In this document: positions 41,933 through 49,033 of the stretch, one piece after another
How the letters are laid out: each line of letters starts with the position of its first letter
How positions within the stretch are numbered: position 1 is the stretch's first letter
Assembly (NCBI GenBank): GCA_944388075.1
Contig: CALXHI010000045.1
Coordinates: forward strand, 1-49,033
DNA from: an uncultured Clostridia bacterium
Lineage (GTDB): Bacteria > Bacillota > Clostridia > Oscillospirales > Ruminococcaceae
Direction: 5' to 3'
DNA length: 49,033 nt
Notes under the pieces: generated by a model
Seen by the model: the letters and a program-made list of their open reading frames with translations, nothing else
The model's database searches: none
Told to the model about the DNA's origin: nothing
Translations under genes and position numbers: made by a program

Positions 41933-42240
41933 TGCGCTGCCGGCTCATCAGCGACAATCGGGATACCCTCATCGGTATGCGGCTTGCGGGCATTCCCGGC
42001 ATTGTCGTACACGATCGGGACAGCGTCTGTCAGGCACTCGATGAAGCCATGCACGATGAAACCGTCGCCGTGGTCATGCTGACCGAGAAAATCGAAGCAT
42101 TGTGTACCGATGTCGTGCGTCGTTACAAAGAAACGGTGTCCAAGCCGTTGATCGTGGTCATTCCCGACCGCCACGGCGGTTCGGATCTGACTGCGGCGAT
42201 GTCGCAGTATCTGGCAGAAACAGTTGGCATTCGGATTTAA
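41932..42240 (+). CDS. ntpG: V-type ATPase subunit F (NtpG)
   Basis: A 102-residue subunit of the central shaft, thought to regulate coupling. It has the Rossmann-like pattern of the family: CRLISDNRDTLIGMRLAGI, then AVVMLTEKI, and KPLIVVIPDRHG. Length is typical. It starts within the stop codon of the K gene (TAATG), so translation depends on re-initiation. In this operon it precedes E, whereas in Thermus it follows C. Confidence 0.92.
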   Translation: MRCRLISDNRDTLIGMRLAGIPGIVVHDRDSVCQALDEAMHDETVAVVMLTEKIEALCTDVVRRYKETVSKPLIVVIPDRHGGSDLTAAMSQYLAETVGIRI

Positions 42241-42277
42241 TGCCGGCAGCTGCTGCCCGTGAACGGAGGAAAATGAT

Positions 42278-42871
42278 ATGGATAACAATCAGAAGCTCAC
42301 CGCCTTCATGCAGCGAATCTCTGAACACATGGATGCACAAATCGCACAGGAGGAATCCGATACCGCACAGGAAACCGTTTCCTTCCTCCAAGCCGAGGAA
42401 ACAGAAGGCATCGCACAAGCCAATGCTGAAATAGAAGCTGCTCGTCGTGCCATGCACTTTGACCATCGGAAACGGCTTTCCCAAACAAGTCTGCATACCA
42501 AAACCGCATTGCTCCTCAAGCGGAAAACCCTCCAAACCGAGCTATTTGCTGCGCTCTATCAAAAGCTGCTCGACTTCTCCCACTCCGCCGACTATGCCGA
42601 TTGGCTCGTGCAGCTCATCCAAATCCATGCGCCCGAAGCCGGCGATACCATTTGTCTGCGGGCGGAAGATCTGCCTTTGGTATCCAAGCTGCAAGCGCAT
42701 TGTAACCCGACCTGCAAGTTCGAGTCCGACCCGAATATTCATCTCGGCGGACTCTCCATCAACGCTGCGAACGGCAGACTCTGCCGAAATCATACCCTCG
42801 ATGAAGCCTATGCAGCACAGCAGCGGGACTTCTATCGCAATCACCCCGAGCAAGGAGGCACTGTCCAATGA
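42278..42871 (+). CDS. ntpE: V-type ATPase subunit E (peripheral stalk)
   Basis: A 197-residue stator subunit. The N-terminal part is a long charged helix (FMQRISEHMDAQIAQEESDTAQE-type run in outline) that pairs with subunit G/H. The C-terminal globular part contains LGGLSINAANGRLCRNHTLDEAY, matching the family pattern GG-hydrophobic-G-R followed by an N-x-T-[LF]-D motif that contacts the ATPase head. ATG at 42278 follows GGAGGAAAA. The stop overlaps the next start (ATGA), coupling E to A. Confidence 0.92.
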   Translation: MDNNQKLTAFMQRISEHMDAQIAQEESDTAQETVSFLQAEETEGIAQANAEIEAARRAMHFDHRKRLSQTSLHTKTALLLKRKTLQTELFAALYQKLLDFSHSADYADWLVQLIQIHAPEAGDTICLRAEDLPLVSKLQAHCNPTCKFESDPNIHLGGLSINAANGRLCRNHTLDEAYAAQQRDFYRNHPEQGGTVQ

Positions 42872-44640
42872 ATTACCCCGTTATCTACAGCATCAACGGC
42901 CCTGTTATCAAGGTACGGGATACCAATGTGTTCTCCATGCGGGAAATGGTCTATGTCGGAAATCGCCGTCTTGTCGGTGAGGTTATCGGTCTGACCGCTG
43001 CCGAAACAACCATTCAAGTCTATGAGGGAACGTCCGGCCTTCGCATCGGTGAACCCGTCGCACCGACCGGTTCCCCCATGTCTGTGACGCTCGGACCGGG
43101 CATCCTCTCCAATATCTTTGACGGCATCGAACGGCCTTTGCGTGTCCTCGAATCCAAATCCGGCGCATTCATTGCCGATGGTCTGGATGTGCCGGTTCTC
43201 GATAGCGAAAAAACCTATCCTGTCACGATCAAGGTGCGAGAGGGTGCAACGGTGCATCCGGGTGAGGTTTATGCCTCCTGTCCGGAAACTTCTGTCATTC
43301 TGCACCTTTGCATGGTACCGCCGCATTTGAGTGGTATCATTGTCTATACCGCCCCGAACGGCGATTACCATGTCAATGACGAAATTGTCCGTCTGGAAGA
43401 TGCCAACGGCGTAGTCCATAGCCTGACGCTTTGCCAGAAATGGCCGATTCGACAGGCTCGTCCTTCCGTCAAACGGCTTGCCCCGAACCGTCCGATGATT
43501 ACCGGTCAGCGTGTCATTGATACAATGTTTCCGGTTGCGCGAGGCGGTGCGGCTGCCATTCCCGGCGGCTTTGGTACGGGAAAAACCATGACGCAGCATC
43601 AGATAGCAAAATGGTGCGATGCGGATATCATTGTCTATATCGGCTGCGGCGAGCGTGGCAACGAAATGACACAGGTGCTCGAAGAATTCACTGCCCTGAC
43701 TGACCCGAGAACCGGTCGCTCTCTGATGGAGCGAACCGTACTGATTGCGAATACCTCCAATATGCCCGTGGCAGCTCGTGAGGCATCCATCTATACCGGT
43801 ATCACGCTTGCCGAATACTATCGGGATATGGGCTATCATATCGCAATCATGGCTGACTCGACTTCCCGTTGGGCAGAGGCTCTGCGTGAAATTTCCGGCC
43901 GTCTGGAAGAAATGCCGGCAGAAGAAGGCTTCCCTGCCTATCTCCCCTCCCGACTCTCTGAATTCTATGAGCGTACCGGCTGCTACGAAACCCTTAGCGA
44001 CCGCAAGGGCAGTATTACCGTCATCGGTGCGGTATCGCCGCAAGGCTCGGATTTCTCCGAACCCGTCACGCAGAATACCAAGCGATTTGTGCGTTGCTTC
44101 TGGGGTCTGGACAAATCTCTCGCCTATGCCCGTCACTACCCTGCCATCAACTGGAATCTCAGTTACAGCGAATATCTCGATGAACTTGCCGATTACTACA
44201 ATACCGAGGTCAATCCCAATTTCACCAAGGCACGTGCTGAAATCGCTGCCATCCTCAAAGAGGAACAGTCACTGATGGATATTGTTCGACTGATCGGTGC
44301 GGATGTGCTGCCCGATGACCAGAAACTGATCATCGAGATCGCTCGTCTGGTGCGTGTCGGATTTCTCCAGCAGAATGCCTTCCATAAGGAGGATACCTAT
44401 GTTCCCTTGGCAAAGCAGTACCGCATGATGGAGGTCATTCTCCATACCTATCATCTCAGCCAAACCCTGCTCTCACAAGGCGTAACGCTTCGTGCCATTC
44501 TTGCAAGCGGTGTCTATGACAAAATCGTCAAGATCAAGTACGATATCCCCAACCATGACCTTGACGCATTCGATACCCTCATCGCCGAGATTGATGCCAA
44601 ATTGCAGGCACTGCCCGAGAAAAAGGAGATGATCTCATGA
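42868..44640 (+). CDS. ntpA: V-type ATPase catalytic subunit A
   Basis: The 590-residue ATP-hydrolysing subunit. The N-terminal barrel (IYSINGPVIKVRD) is followed by the non-homologous bulge region (HVNDEIVRLED), the P-loop GGFGTGKT at 233-240, the catalytic-glutamate segment VYIGCGERGNEM, the Walker B region IMADSTSRWAEALREI and the YERTGCYETL segment. The usual P-loop proline-serine form GPFGSGKT is here GGFGTGKT. The overlap with E (ATGA) and with B (ATGA) keeps subunits in step. The C-terminal helical domain is complete. Confidence 0.98.
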   Translation: MNYPVIYSINGPVIKVRDTNVFSMREMVYVGNRRLVGEVIGLTAAETTIQVYEGTSGLRIGEPVAPTGSPMSVTLGPGILSNIFDGIERPLRVLESKSGAFIADGLDVPVLDSEKTYPVTIKVREGATVHPGEVYASCPETSVILHLCMVPPHLSGIIVYTAPNGDYHVNDEIVRLEDANGVVHSLTLCQKWPIRQARPSVKRLAPNRPMITGQRVIDTMFPVARGGAAAIPGGFGTGKTMTQHQIAKWCDADIIVYIGCGERGNEMTQVLEEFTALTDPRTGRSLMERTVLIANTSNMPVAAREASIYTGITLAEYYRDMGYHIAIMADSTSRWAEALREISGRLEEMPAEEGFPAYLPSRLSEFYERTGCYETLSDRKGSITVIGAVSPQGSDFSEPVTQNTKRFVRCFWGLDKSLAYARHYPAINWNLSYSEYLDELADYYNTEVNPNFTKARAEIAAILKEEQSLMDIVRLIGADVLPDDQKLIIEIARLVRVGFLQQNAFHKEDTYVPLAKQYRMMEVILHTYHLSQTLLSQGVTLRAILASGVYDKIVKIKYDIPNHDLDAFDTLIAEIDAKLQALPEKKEMIS

Positions 44641-46055
44641 GTTTGCAGTATCACGGCCTCCACAGCGTCAGCGGGTCCCTCATCGTACTCGACCATGTGA
44701 GCGGTGTTTCCAATGAGGAGATGGCTCGCATTATCATGGAAGACGGCTCGGTGCGTACCGGCAAAGTTGCCATGCTTGAGGGCGACCGTGCCGTGTTGCA
44801 GGTCTATGAAGGTACGAAAGGATTATCCCTCACCAATACCAAAATACAGTTCATCGGCAGACCGATGGAAATTCCGCTGTCCGGCGATATGCTCGGACGG
44901 GTGTTTACCGGTGCCGGACGTCCTGCCGATGGGCTTGGTGAAGTCGCCGCAGAAAAATATGCCGATATCAACGGTCTGCCGCTCAACCCCGTTTCCCGTC
45001 AATATCCCAGAAACTTTATCCAAACCGGTATCTCTGCCATCGATTGCCTGATGACTTTGATTCGTGGTCAAAAACTGCCGATTTTCTCCGGTACCGGTTT
45101 GTCGCATAACAAACTCGCCGTACAGATTGTACAGCAGGCTCGTATCGCCGAGGAAAACGGGCAGCAGTTTGCGGTTGTCTTTGCAACCATCGGTATTCAG
45201 CATGATGTTGCTGAGTTTTTCCGCCGCAGCTTCGAGGAGAGCGGTGTACTCCAGAATGTTGTCATGTTCCTGAACCTCGCCAATGACCCCATCATCGAGC
45301 GTATCATCACGCCTCGCTGTGCGCTGACTGCAGCCGAGTATCTCGCCTACGAAAAGCATATGCACATTCTCGTGGTCATGACGGATATCTCCGCTTATGC
45401 CGAGGCTTTGCGTGAGTTTTCGTCCTCCAAAGGCGAAATCCCCGGTCGAAAGGGATATCCCGGCTACCTGTATTCGGATCTGGCATCGCTCTATGAACGA
45501 GCCGGCATCATAGAGGGCATTGACGGCAGCGTGACTCAGCTGCCCATTCTCACTATGCCCAATGACGATATCACACACCCCGTCCCCGACCTCACCGGCT
45601 ATATCACCGAAGGGCAGATCGTACTCGACCGTTCCTTGGAACAGGAAGGTGTGTATCCGCCAATCGCAGTTCTGCCGTCGCTCTCCCGTCTGATGAAGGA
45701 CGGCATCGGCGAGGGCTATACCCGTGCCGACCATGCCGCCGTATCGAATCAGCTCTTTGCTTCTTATGCACAGGTGCAGGATGCTCGTTCGCTGGCATCG
45801 GTCATCGGTGAGGAAGAATTGTCCGATCTCGACCGTGCCTATCTCCGCTTCGGTACTTACTTCGAGCAATGCTTTGTCGCACAGCGATTCGATGAGAACC
45901 GCTCCATCGAGGAAACACTCGATTTGGGCTGGACACTGCTCAGCCTTCTCCCCAAATCTGCACTCGACCGTGTGGACAATGCACTGCTCGACGAACACTA
46001 CAATCCGTCGGCTGCCGAAGCTTTGGTGCAGAAAGTGAAGGAACAGCATGTCTAA
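44637..46055 (+). CDS. ntpB: V-type ATPase subunit B
   Basis: The 472-residue non-catalytic partner of A in the hexameric head. It opens with YHGLHSVSGSLIVLDHV, has no Walker A glycine-lysine loop (the position reads GTGLSHNKLAVQI), and retains FATIGIQHDVAEFF, VMTDISAYAEALREFS with the arginine-finger region of the family, and GRKGYPGYLYSDLASLYERAG. The start overlaps the A stop codon (ATGA), and its stop region overlaps the start of D. The length is normal. Confidence 0.98.
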   Translation: MSLQYHGLHSVSGSLIVLDHVSGVSNEEMARIIMEDGSVRTGKVAMLEGDRAVLQVYEGTKGLSLTNTKIQFIGRPMEIPLSGDMLGRVFTGAGRPADGLGEVAAEKYADINGLPLNPVSRQYPRNFIQTGISAIDCLMTLIRGQKLPIFSGTGLSHNKLAVQIVQQARIAEENGQQFAVVFATIGIQHDVAEFFRRSFEESGVLQNVVMFLNLANDPIIERIITPRCALTAAEYLAYEKHMHILVVMTDISAYAEALREFSSSKGEIPGRKGYPGYLYSDLASLYERAGIIEGIDGSVTQLPILTMPNDDITHPVPDLTGYITEGQIVLDRSLEQEGVYPPIAVLPSLSRLMKDGIGEGYTRADHAAVSNQLFASYAQVQDARSLASVIGEEELSDLDRAYLRFGTYFEQCFVAQRFDENRSIEETLDLGWTLLSLLPKSALDRVDNALLDEHYNPSAAEALVQKVKEQHV

Positions 46056-46662
46056 TCAGGTCTTTCCAACCAAAAGCAATCTCATGGCGGCTAGGCGTTC
46101 GCTGGTGCTTTGTAAACTCGGCTATGACCTGATGGATCGCAAGCGGAAAGTTTTGGTGCGCGAGCTGATGCAGCTTGTGGAACGAGCAAAGGAATTGCGT
46201 GCCTCGATGACACAGACCTATGAAATAGCCTATGCCAATTTGCAGGATGCTAATATCACCCTCGGTGTCACTGACCGCTTTTCCGATACCATCGAGATTG
46301 ACGAGCAGATTCAGCTGCACACACGAACGGTTATGGGCGTGGATATCCCGATTGTGGAACAGGACGGCACAGACCAATTTTTGCCCTATGGGTTTCTCGA
46401 AACGAATATCCAGTTTGATGAGGCATATGCGGCATTTTGCCGAGTCAAGCGCATGACGCTGACACTTGCGGAGGTCGACAACGGCGTCTTTCGTCTGGCT
46501 ACTGCCATTCAGGCAACACAGCGGCGTGCCAATGCGCTGAAAAATGTGTTGATTCCGAGATATATGGAGATTGTGCGAACCATTTCTGATGCGCTCGAGG
46601 AGAAAGAGCGTGAGGAATTCACCCGTATGAAGGTGATCAAATCTCGCGGAACTTCTATATAA
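46048..46662 (+). CDS. ntpD: V-type ATPase subunit D (central rotor shaft)
   Basis: A 204-residue long helical hairpin forming the rotor axle with F. It has the typical PTKSNLMAARRSLVLCKLGYDLMDRKRKVL start (in outline), a variable tip around residues 80-120, and the return helix with RRANALKNVLIPRYMEI and EEKEREEFTRMKVIKSR. The start lies inside the last codons of B. It ends the operon and is followed by a terminator. The end with KSRGTSI is shorter than in some relatives. Confidence 0.97.
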   Translation: MSNQVFPTKSNLMAARRSLVLCKLGYDLMDRKRKVLVRELMQLVERAKELRASMTQTYEIAYANLQDANITLGVTDRFSDTIEIDEQIQLHTRTVMGVDIPIVEQDGTDQFLPYGFLETNIQFDEAYAAFCRVKRMTLTLAEVDNGVFRLATAIQATQRRANALKNVLIPRYMEIVRTISDALEEKEREEFTRMKVIKSRGTSI

Positions 46663-46666
46663 ATGA

Positions 46667-46702
46667 AACACCGTGCGTACCACTTCAGGTGCGCACGGTG
46701 TT
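46667..46702 (+). terminator. Terminator of the V-ATPase operon
   Basis: AACACCGTGCG (46667-46677) pairs perfectly with CGCACGGTGTT (46692-46702). The T run after it is weak (GTATTG). Confidence 0.75.
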
Positions 46703-46835
46703 GTATTGTAACAAAGCCAACACGCCATTGGTTCCGGCTTAGGAGTTTCATCGCAGGTTTCCAAAGGGTCATCGACCCTTTGGCGGGAATCCGGAGAGCA
46801 GAGCCCTCTGATGGGTATGGGCAAAGCCCATAATG
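46703..46835. repeat. Structured intergenic element with stacked hairpins
   Basis: Between the two converging transcripts lie a perfect ten-base-pair hairpin CCAAAGGGTC/GACCCTTTGG (46761-46783), an AGAG/CTCT hairpin just after it, and ATGGGC/GCCCAT (46817-46831). From general knowledge, similar GGGTC-ATC-GACCC intergenic elements recur in Clostridia and often give false short proteins. Only one copy is in this window, so its repeat nature here is inferred. Confidence 0.55.
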
Positions 46836-46869
46836 AAACTGTACGCACCATTCTCGGTGCGAACAGTTT
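46836..46869 (-). terminator. Hairpin after the cysteine desulfurase gene
   Basis: AAACTGT-A-CGCACC pairs with GGTGCG-A-ACAGTTT across one A/A mismatch, 14 bases past the stop codon on the minus strand. The T tract is short, so termination strength is uncertain. Confidence 0.6.
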
Positions 46870-46882
46870 TACTATTCGTCCT

Positions 46883-48025
46883 TCACCTTATACGGCGGCG
46901 TGCGAGGCGTACTTGGGCTGTTTGCAGGGCATCGCACAGGGCATCGGCATCAGCAAGTGTGTTCTCAGAAGACAGGCTGATGCGCAAGGTGCTATCCGCT
47001 GCCGCATCCCTCACGCCGAATGCCTGCAATACTCCGCTGGATTTCCCCTTAGCACAGGCAGAACCGCTCGATACATAAATCTCTCGCTCTGCCAGAAAAT
47101 GCAGCATCGTTTCCGAACGCAGACCCTTGACCGATATGCTTAAGATATACGGCGAACCATCCTGTGGACTTTGTATTGTTATGTCCGACAGCTTTCCCAA
47201 ACGCTCCAGAAATCCCTTACGCAAGGCGGCAACCGCTTCGTACCGCTCTTGCACGCTTGGCAATAACGCCGTAACCGCCGCACCAAAGCCTGCAATCAAC
47301 GGAACAGCTTCCGTGCCCGGCCGCAAGCTGCCCTCCTGATGGCCGCCGTATACGATCGGTTTCAGACGTATGCCCTTGCGATGATACAATGCGCCAACGC
47401 CTTTCGGGGCATGCACCTTGTGTCCGCTCACTGTCAACAAATCCGCATACAACTTCTCCGGCTGTACCGGAAGCTTCAGGAATCCCTGCACGGCGTCACA
47501 ATGCGTAATCACATCCGGATACCGCCGCTTGATTGCTGCAAAAGTTTCCGCAACCGGCAGAATATGTCCGGTTTCGTTATTCACAAGCATCATCGAAACC
47601 AGACAGGTTTCTTCGCACACTGCACCCAATACGGCTTCCGGCATGATATGACCATCGGCATCGGGGGCAACCCGTGTCACCGAGTATCCTTCCGTTTCCA
47701 GCTGATCGCAAAGAGCTTTGACCGAGACATGCTCTACCGTTGTTGTGACGATATGCCGACGACGTTTGCCATAGGCGAACAGCGTACCCCGAATCGCAAG
47801 ATTGCTCGCTTCGGTTGCGCCGGAAGTGAAGGTAAGCTCCTCGGGTTTAGCACGCAATGCCATTGCCAATTGGTTTCGAGCCGAATCAACCAATTTTTGT
47901 GCCTCCAATCCGGCATGATGCAGGGACGATGGATTCGCATAATGTACGGTCATGGCATCCATCACCGCCGCAATCGCTTCCGGATATGGGCGTGTTGTGG
48001 CGGTATGGTCGAGATATATTTCCAT
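46883..48025 (-). CDS. Cysteine desulfurase (NifS/IscS-like)
   Basis: A 380-residue PLP enzyme that takes sulfur from cysteine for iron-sulfur clusters or tRNA thiolation. Visible motifs: YLDHTATTRPYPEA at the N-terminus, FTSGATEASNLAIRG, VEHVSV, the NNETG segment, CDAVQGF, the PLP lysine in VSGHKVHAPKG, and the catalytic cysteine in VSSGSACAKGKSSG. This loop is the long IscS/NifS (class I) form. The ATG at 48025 follows AAAGGATG. No iscU, thiI or mnmA gene is adjacent in the window, so its sulfur acceptor is open. Confidence 0.95.
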   Translation of the reverse strand: MEIYLDHTATTRPYPEAIAAVMDAMTVHYANPSSLHHAGLEAQKLVDSARNQLAMALRAKPEELTFTSGATEASNLAIRGTLFAYGKRRRHIVTTTVEHVSVKALCDQLETEGYSVTRVAPDADGHIMPEAVLGAVCEETCLVSMMLVNNETGHILPVAETFAAIKRRYPDVITHCDAVQGFLKLPVQPEKLYADLLTVSGHKVHAPKGVGALYHRKGIRLKPIVYGGHQEGSLRPGTEAVPLIAGFGAAVTALLPSVQERYEAVAALRKGFLERLGKLSDITIQSPQDGSPYILSISVKGLRSETMLHFLAEREIYVSSGSACAKGKSSGVLQAFGVRDAAADSTLRISLSSENTLADADALCDALQTAQVRLARRRIR

Positions 48026-48057
48026 GAAATCATCCTTTCTGTGTCTTCATCCACTCC

Positions 48058-48086
48058 ATTATACCACAACCGAAAAAAAAAAGCAA
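48058..48086 (-). promoter_or_regulatory. Promoter of the cysteine desulfurase gene
   Basis: Minus-strand TTGCTT (48081-48086), a 17-base spacer including eight T and ending in TGG, and TATAAT (48058-48063). It lies back to back with the tRNA promoter. Confidence 0.7.
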
Positions 48087-48113
48087 AAAATCCGAGAAAT
48101 TTTCAAATACCCC

Positions 48114-48142
48114 TTGACAAATCGATTGAGATGTGGTATACT
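48114..48142 (+). promoter_or_regulatory. Promoter of the tRNA-Leu/tRNA-Gly unit
   Basis: TTGACA (48114-48119), a 17-base spacer ending in TGG, and TATACT (48137-48142). It gives a precursor leader of about 75 bases with an AAGCCAATTGGCTT hairpin before tRNA-Leu. Confidence 0.8.
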
Positions 48143-48224
48143 ATAACAGTCGGCAGGGGCGGAGCGCAAAACAAGCGTGATGAAAAGCCAATTGGCTTCG
48201 GAAGGCGTTCCTGAGACAGTCCAA

Positions 48225-48311
48225 GCGGATATGGCGGAATTGGCAGACGCGCATGGTTCAGGTCCATGTGATAGCAATATCATGGAGGTTCAAGTCCTCT
48301 TATCCGCACCA
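48225..48311 (+). tRNA. tRNA-Leu (anticodon CAG)
   Basis: The acceptor stem GCGGATA/TATCCGC closes perfectly and CCA is encoded. The anticodon stem CATGG/CCATG carries the loop TTCAGGT, giving anticodon CAG for codon CUG. A long variable arm (class II) and the T loop TTCAAGT are present. Confidence 0.97.
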
Positions 48312-48317
48312 GCAATT

Positions 48318-48349
48318 CCTCATATGTACTCCATCGGGAGCATATGAGG
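48318..48349 (+). other. Hairpin between the two tRNAs
   Basis: CCTCATATG (48318-48326) pairs with CATATGAGG (48341-48349), followed by GTTTGTTTT just before tRNA-Gly. It may be a processing structure or a partial terminator; no separate promoter for tRNA-Gly is seen after it. Confidence 0.6.
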
Positions 48350-48360
48350 GTTTGTTTTAT

Positions 48361-48434
48361 GCAGGTGTAGTTTAATGGTAAAACATCAGCTTCCCAAGCT
48401 GAGGTCGGGGGTTCGATTCCCCTCACCTGCTCCA
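48361..48434 (+). tRNA. tRNA-Gly (anticodon CCC)
   Basis: The acceptor stem GCAGGTG pairs with CACCTGC, followed by discriminator T and encoded CCA. The anticodon loop TTCCCAA gives CCC for codon GGG. The D loop and the T loop TTCGATT are normal. Confidence 0.96.
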
Positions 48435-48440
48435 GACAGC

Positions 48441-48481
48441 AATGCCGTACTTGCTCGAAAATTGCGCAAGTACGGCATTTT
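48441..48481 (+). terminator. Terminator after tRNA-Gly
   Basis: AATGCCGTACTTG (48441-48453) pairs perfectly with CAAGTACGGCATT (48467-48479), followed by TTTC. Confidence 0.9.
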
Positions 48482-48571
48482 CATTATACCAAAACTAAAC
48501 AAAATGTGTTGCATAATATGCCGTTTTCAGCGACTTTTTGACACAAATGCAACACGAAATGCAACACAAAA

Positions 48572-48817
48572 TCAAATGACAATAGAATTATTAGATTTTA
48601 CAACAAAAGTAATATATGCGATCATATCGACTACATATTGCGGCGGTGCAGCTGTACCACCAATCCACCGCTGGATGGTCTTGTATGGGATGTCAAATTC
48701 TCTGCTCAGCTCTGCGACTGTCTTATATTGCGACACAATATCTTGTATCGTCCTATTTTGGTTACCCTGTCGAAAATCGGCAAGGCTAGTTTGCCTTACT
48801 GTAAGCTCAATCTTCAT
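48572..48817 (-). CDS. Small helix-turn-helix protein, mobile-element type
   Basis: An 81-residue protein with a helix-turn-helix: TVAELSREFDIPYKTIQRWIGGT, then the APPQYVVDMIAYITF end typical of small Cro-like proteins that accompany mobile elements in Clostridia (usually a W-x-x-G-x-x-x-P-P-x-Y-V pattern). The start at 48817 follows AAAGGAAG at rather long spacing; an in-frame TTG ten codons earlier lacks a box. Base composition is clearly richer in A and T than the rest of the window. It lies between the tRNA-Gly terminator and insertion-sequence debris. Confidence 0.65.
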   Translation of the reverse strand: MKIELTVRQTSLADFRQGNQNRTIQDIVSQYKTVAELSREFDIPYKTIQRWIGGTAAPPQYVVDMIAYITFVVKSNNSIVI

Positions 48818-48858
48818 CTTTCTTGTCTTCCTTTCCGTATTCTTCAATTGTGCGTGAC

Positions 48859-48900
48859 ATCCTCTCCGACCTAAAGAGGTCGGAGCTTCCTCCTGCGAAA
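48859..48900. mobile_element. IS200/IS605-like terminal hairpin remnant
   Basis: CTCCGACCT and AGGTCGGAG form a nine-base-pair hairpin with an AAAG loop (about 48864-48887), between GTGACATC and CTTCCTCC. That layout resembles the subterminal hairpins of IS200/IS605-type ends. No tnpA or tnpB is in the window. It is abruptly followed by IS3-type coding sequence. Confidence 0.45.
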
Positions 48901-48907
48901 ATAGCAG

Positions 48908-49033
48908 GCAGTCAGTTTACAGCGAAGCGATTTAGGCAATATCTGGATCAGCACAATATGATTCAGTCATTTTCTGCGAAAGGGTATCCTTACGATAACG
49001 CTGTGATGGAATGCTTTTTCAGATATCTCAAGC
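48908..49033 (+). pseudogene. IS3-family transposase fragment (5' truncated, runs off the window)
   Basis: The reading frame from 48908 encodes the middle of an IS3/IS150-type DDE transposase: GSQFTAKRFRQYLDQHN, then SFSAKGYPYDNAVMECFF, with the final-D/E region PYDNAVMECF of the catalytic core. The expected upstream H-S-D-x-G before GSQF is missing: the preceding bases belong to the IS605-like hairpin region. The 5' part is therefore lost, and the element is dead at least at this end. The rest lies beyond the window. Confidence 0.8.

Noticed and set aside
39852..46851. Long minus-strand frames opposite V-ATPase genes
   Set aside because: All are antisense to well-conserved subunits. The one ending at 46851 starts inside the stacked-hairpin element, a known source of false proteins.
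1..49033. CRISPR arrays, rRNA genes, complete prophage or plasmid origin
   Set aside because: No regularly spaced repeats, no rRNA signatures and no phage structural or replication genes were seen.

Overview
The window looks like the chromosome of a cellulosome-forming, fibre-degrading Ruminococcus-like member of the Oscillospiraceae (Clostridia), close in character to R. champanellensis or R. flavefaciens. The grounds are three secreted proteins with dockerins (a GH9, a GH43 and a pectin-binding-type beta-helix protein), a secreted cohesin-plus-dockerin adaptor, a lipoprotein that appears to be a cohesin, a cytosolic GH3 with swapped domain order, a V-type ATPase operon, strong AGGAGG-type ribosome binding sites and Gram-positive housekeeping genes. 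Species is inferred from content, not from any search.

Layout. 1-10 kb: a sensor kinase without an upstream response regulator, phosphohexomutase, bL31, pyrimidine-nucleoside phosphorylase, a hemolysin-III family membrane protein, an O-antigen-ligase-like membrane protein and RNase Y with a leader of about 430 nt. 10-16.3 kb: a PflX-like radical SAM protein, a divergent pair (AlbA_2/ATPase regulator and bacterial-type PARG), a CPA2 antiporter and glyA. 16.4-27 kb: the main plant-cell-wall block, comprising the cohesin-dockerin adaptor, GH3, the dockerin beta-helix protein, a CcdA/TlpA-type thioredoxin pair and GH9. 27-32.4 kb: a DNA glycosylase, then mazG-hup-rqcP, an unknown gene with trpS, and a vitamin kinase coupled to an ECF S component. 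32.9-38 kb: GH43-ricin-dockerin, a MATE exporter and the cohesin-like lipoprotein. 38-46.7 kb: a nine-gene V-ATPase operon (G/H-C-I-K-F-E-A-B-D). 46.9-49 kb: cysteine desulfurase, tRNA-Leu(CAG), tRNA-Gly(CCC), and then an AT-rich mobile edge with a small HTH gene, an IS200/IS605-like hairpin and the tail of an IS3-family transposase.

How the genes fit together. The dockerin enzymes and the beta-helix binder would be displayed through cohesins. The adaptor offers one cohesin and carries its own dockerin, and the lipoprotein could hold a dockerin at the membrane. The cytosolic GH3 would split imported oligosaccharides, and the phosphohexomutase feeds sugar phosphates into metabolism. The cell-wall genes are separate transcription units scattered among housekeeping genes.

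The least explained signals are a MITE-like repeat family (three copies, 122-176 bp, terminal inverted repeats, one copy supplying the GH3 stop codon), the short lipid-anchored cohesin, the PARG/AlbA_2 pair, a perfect palindrome in front of ccdA, and a recurrent promoter form with TTGC-type -35 and extended -10 boxes. No CRISPR array, rRNA or complete prophage is visible.
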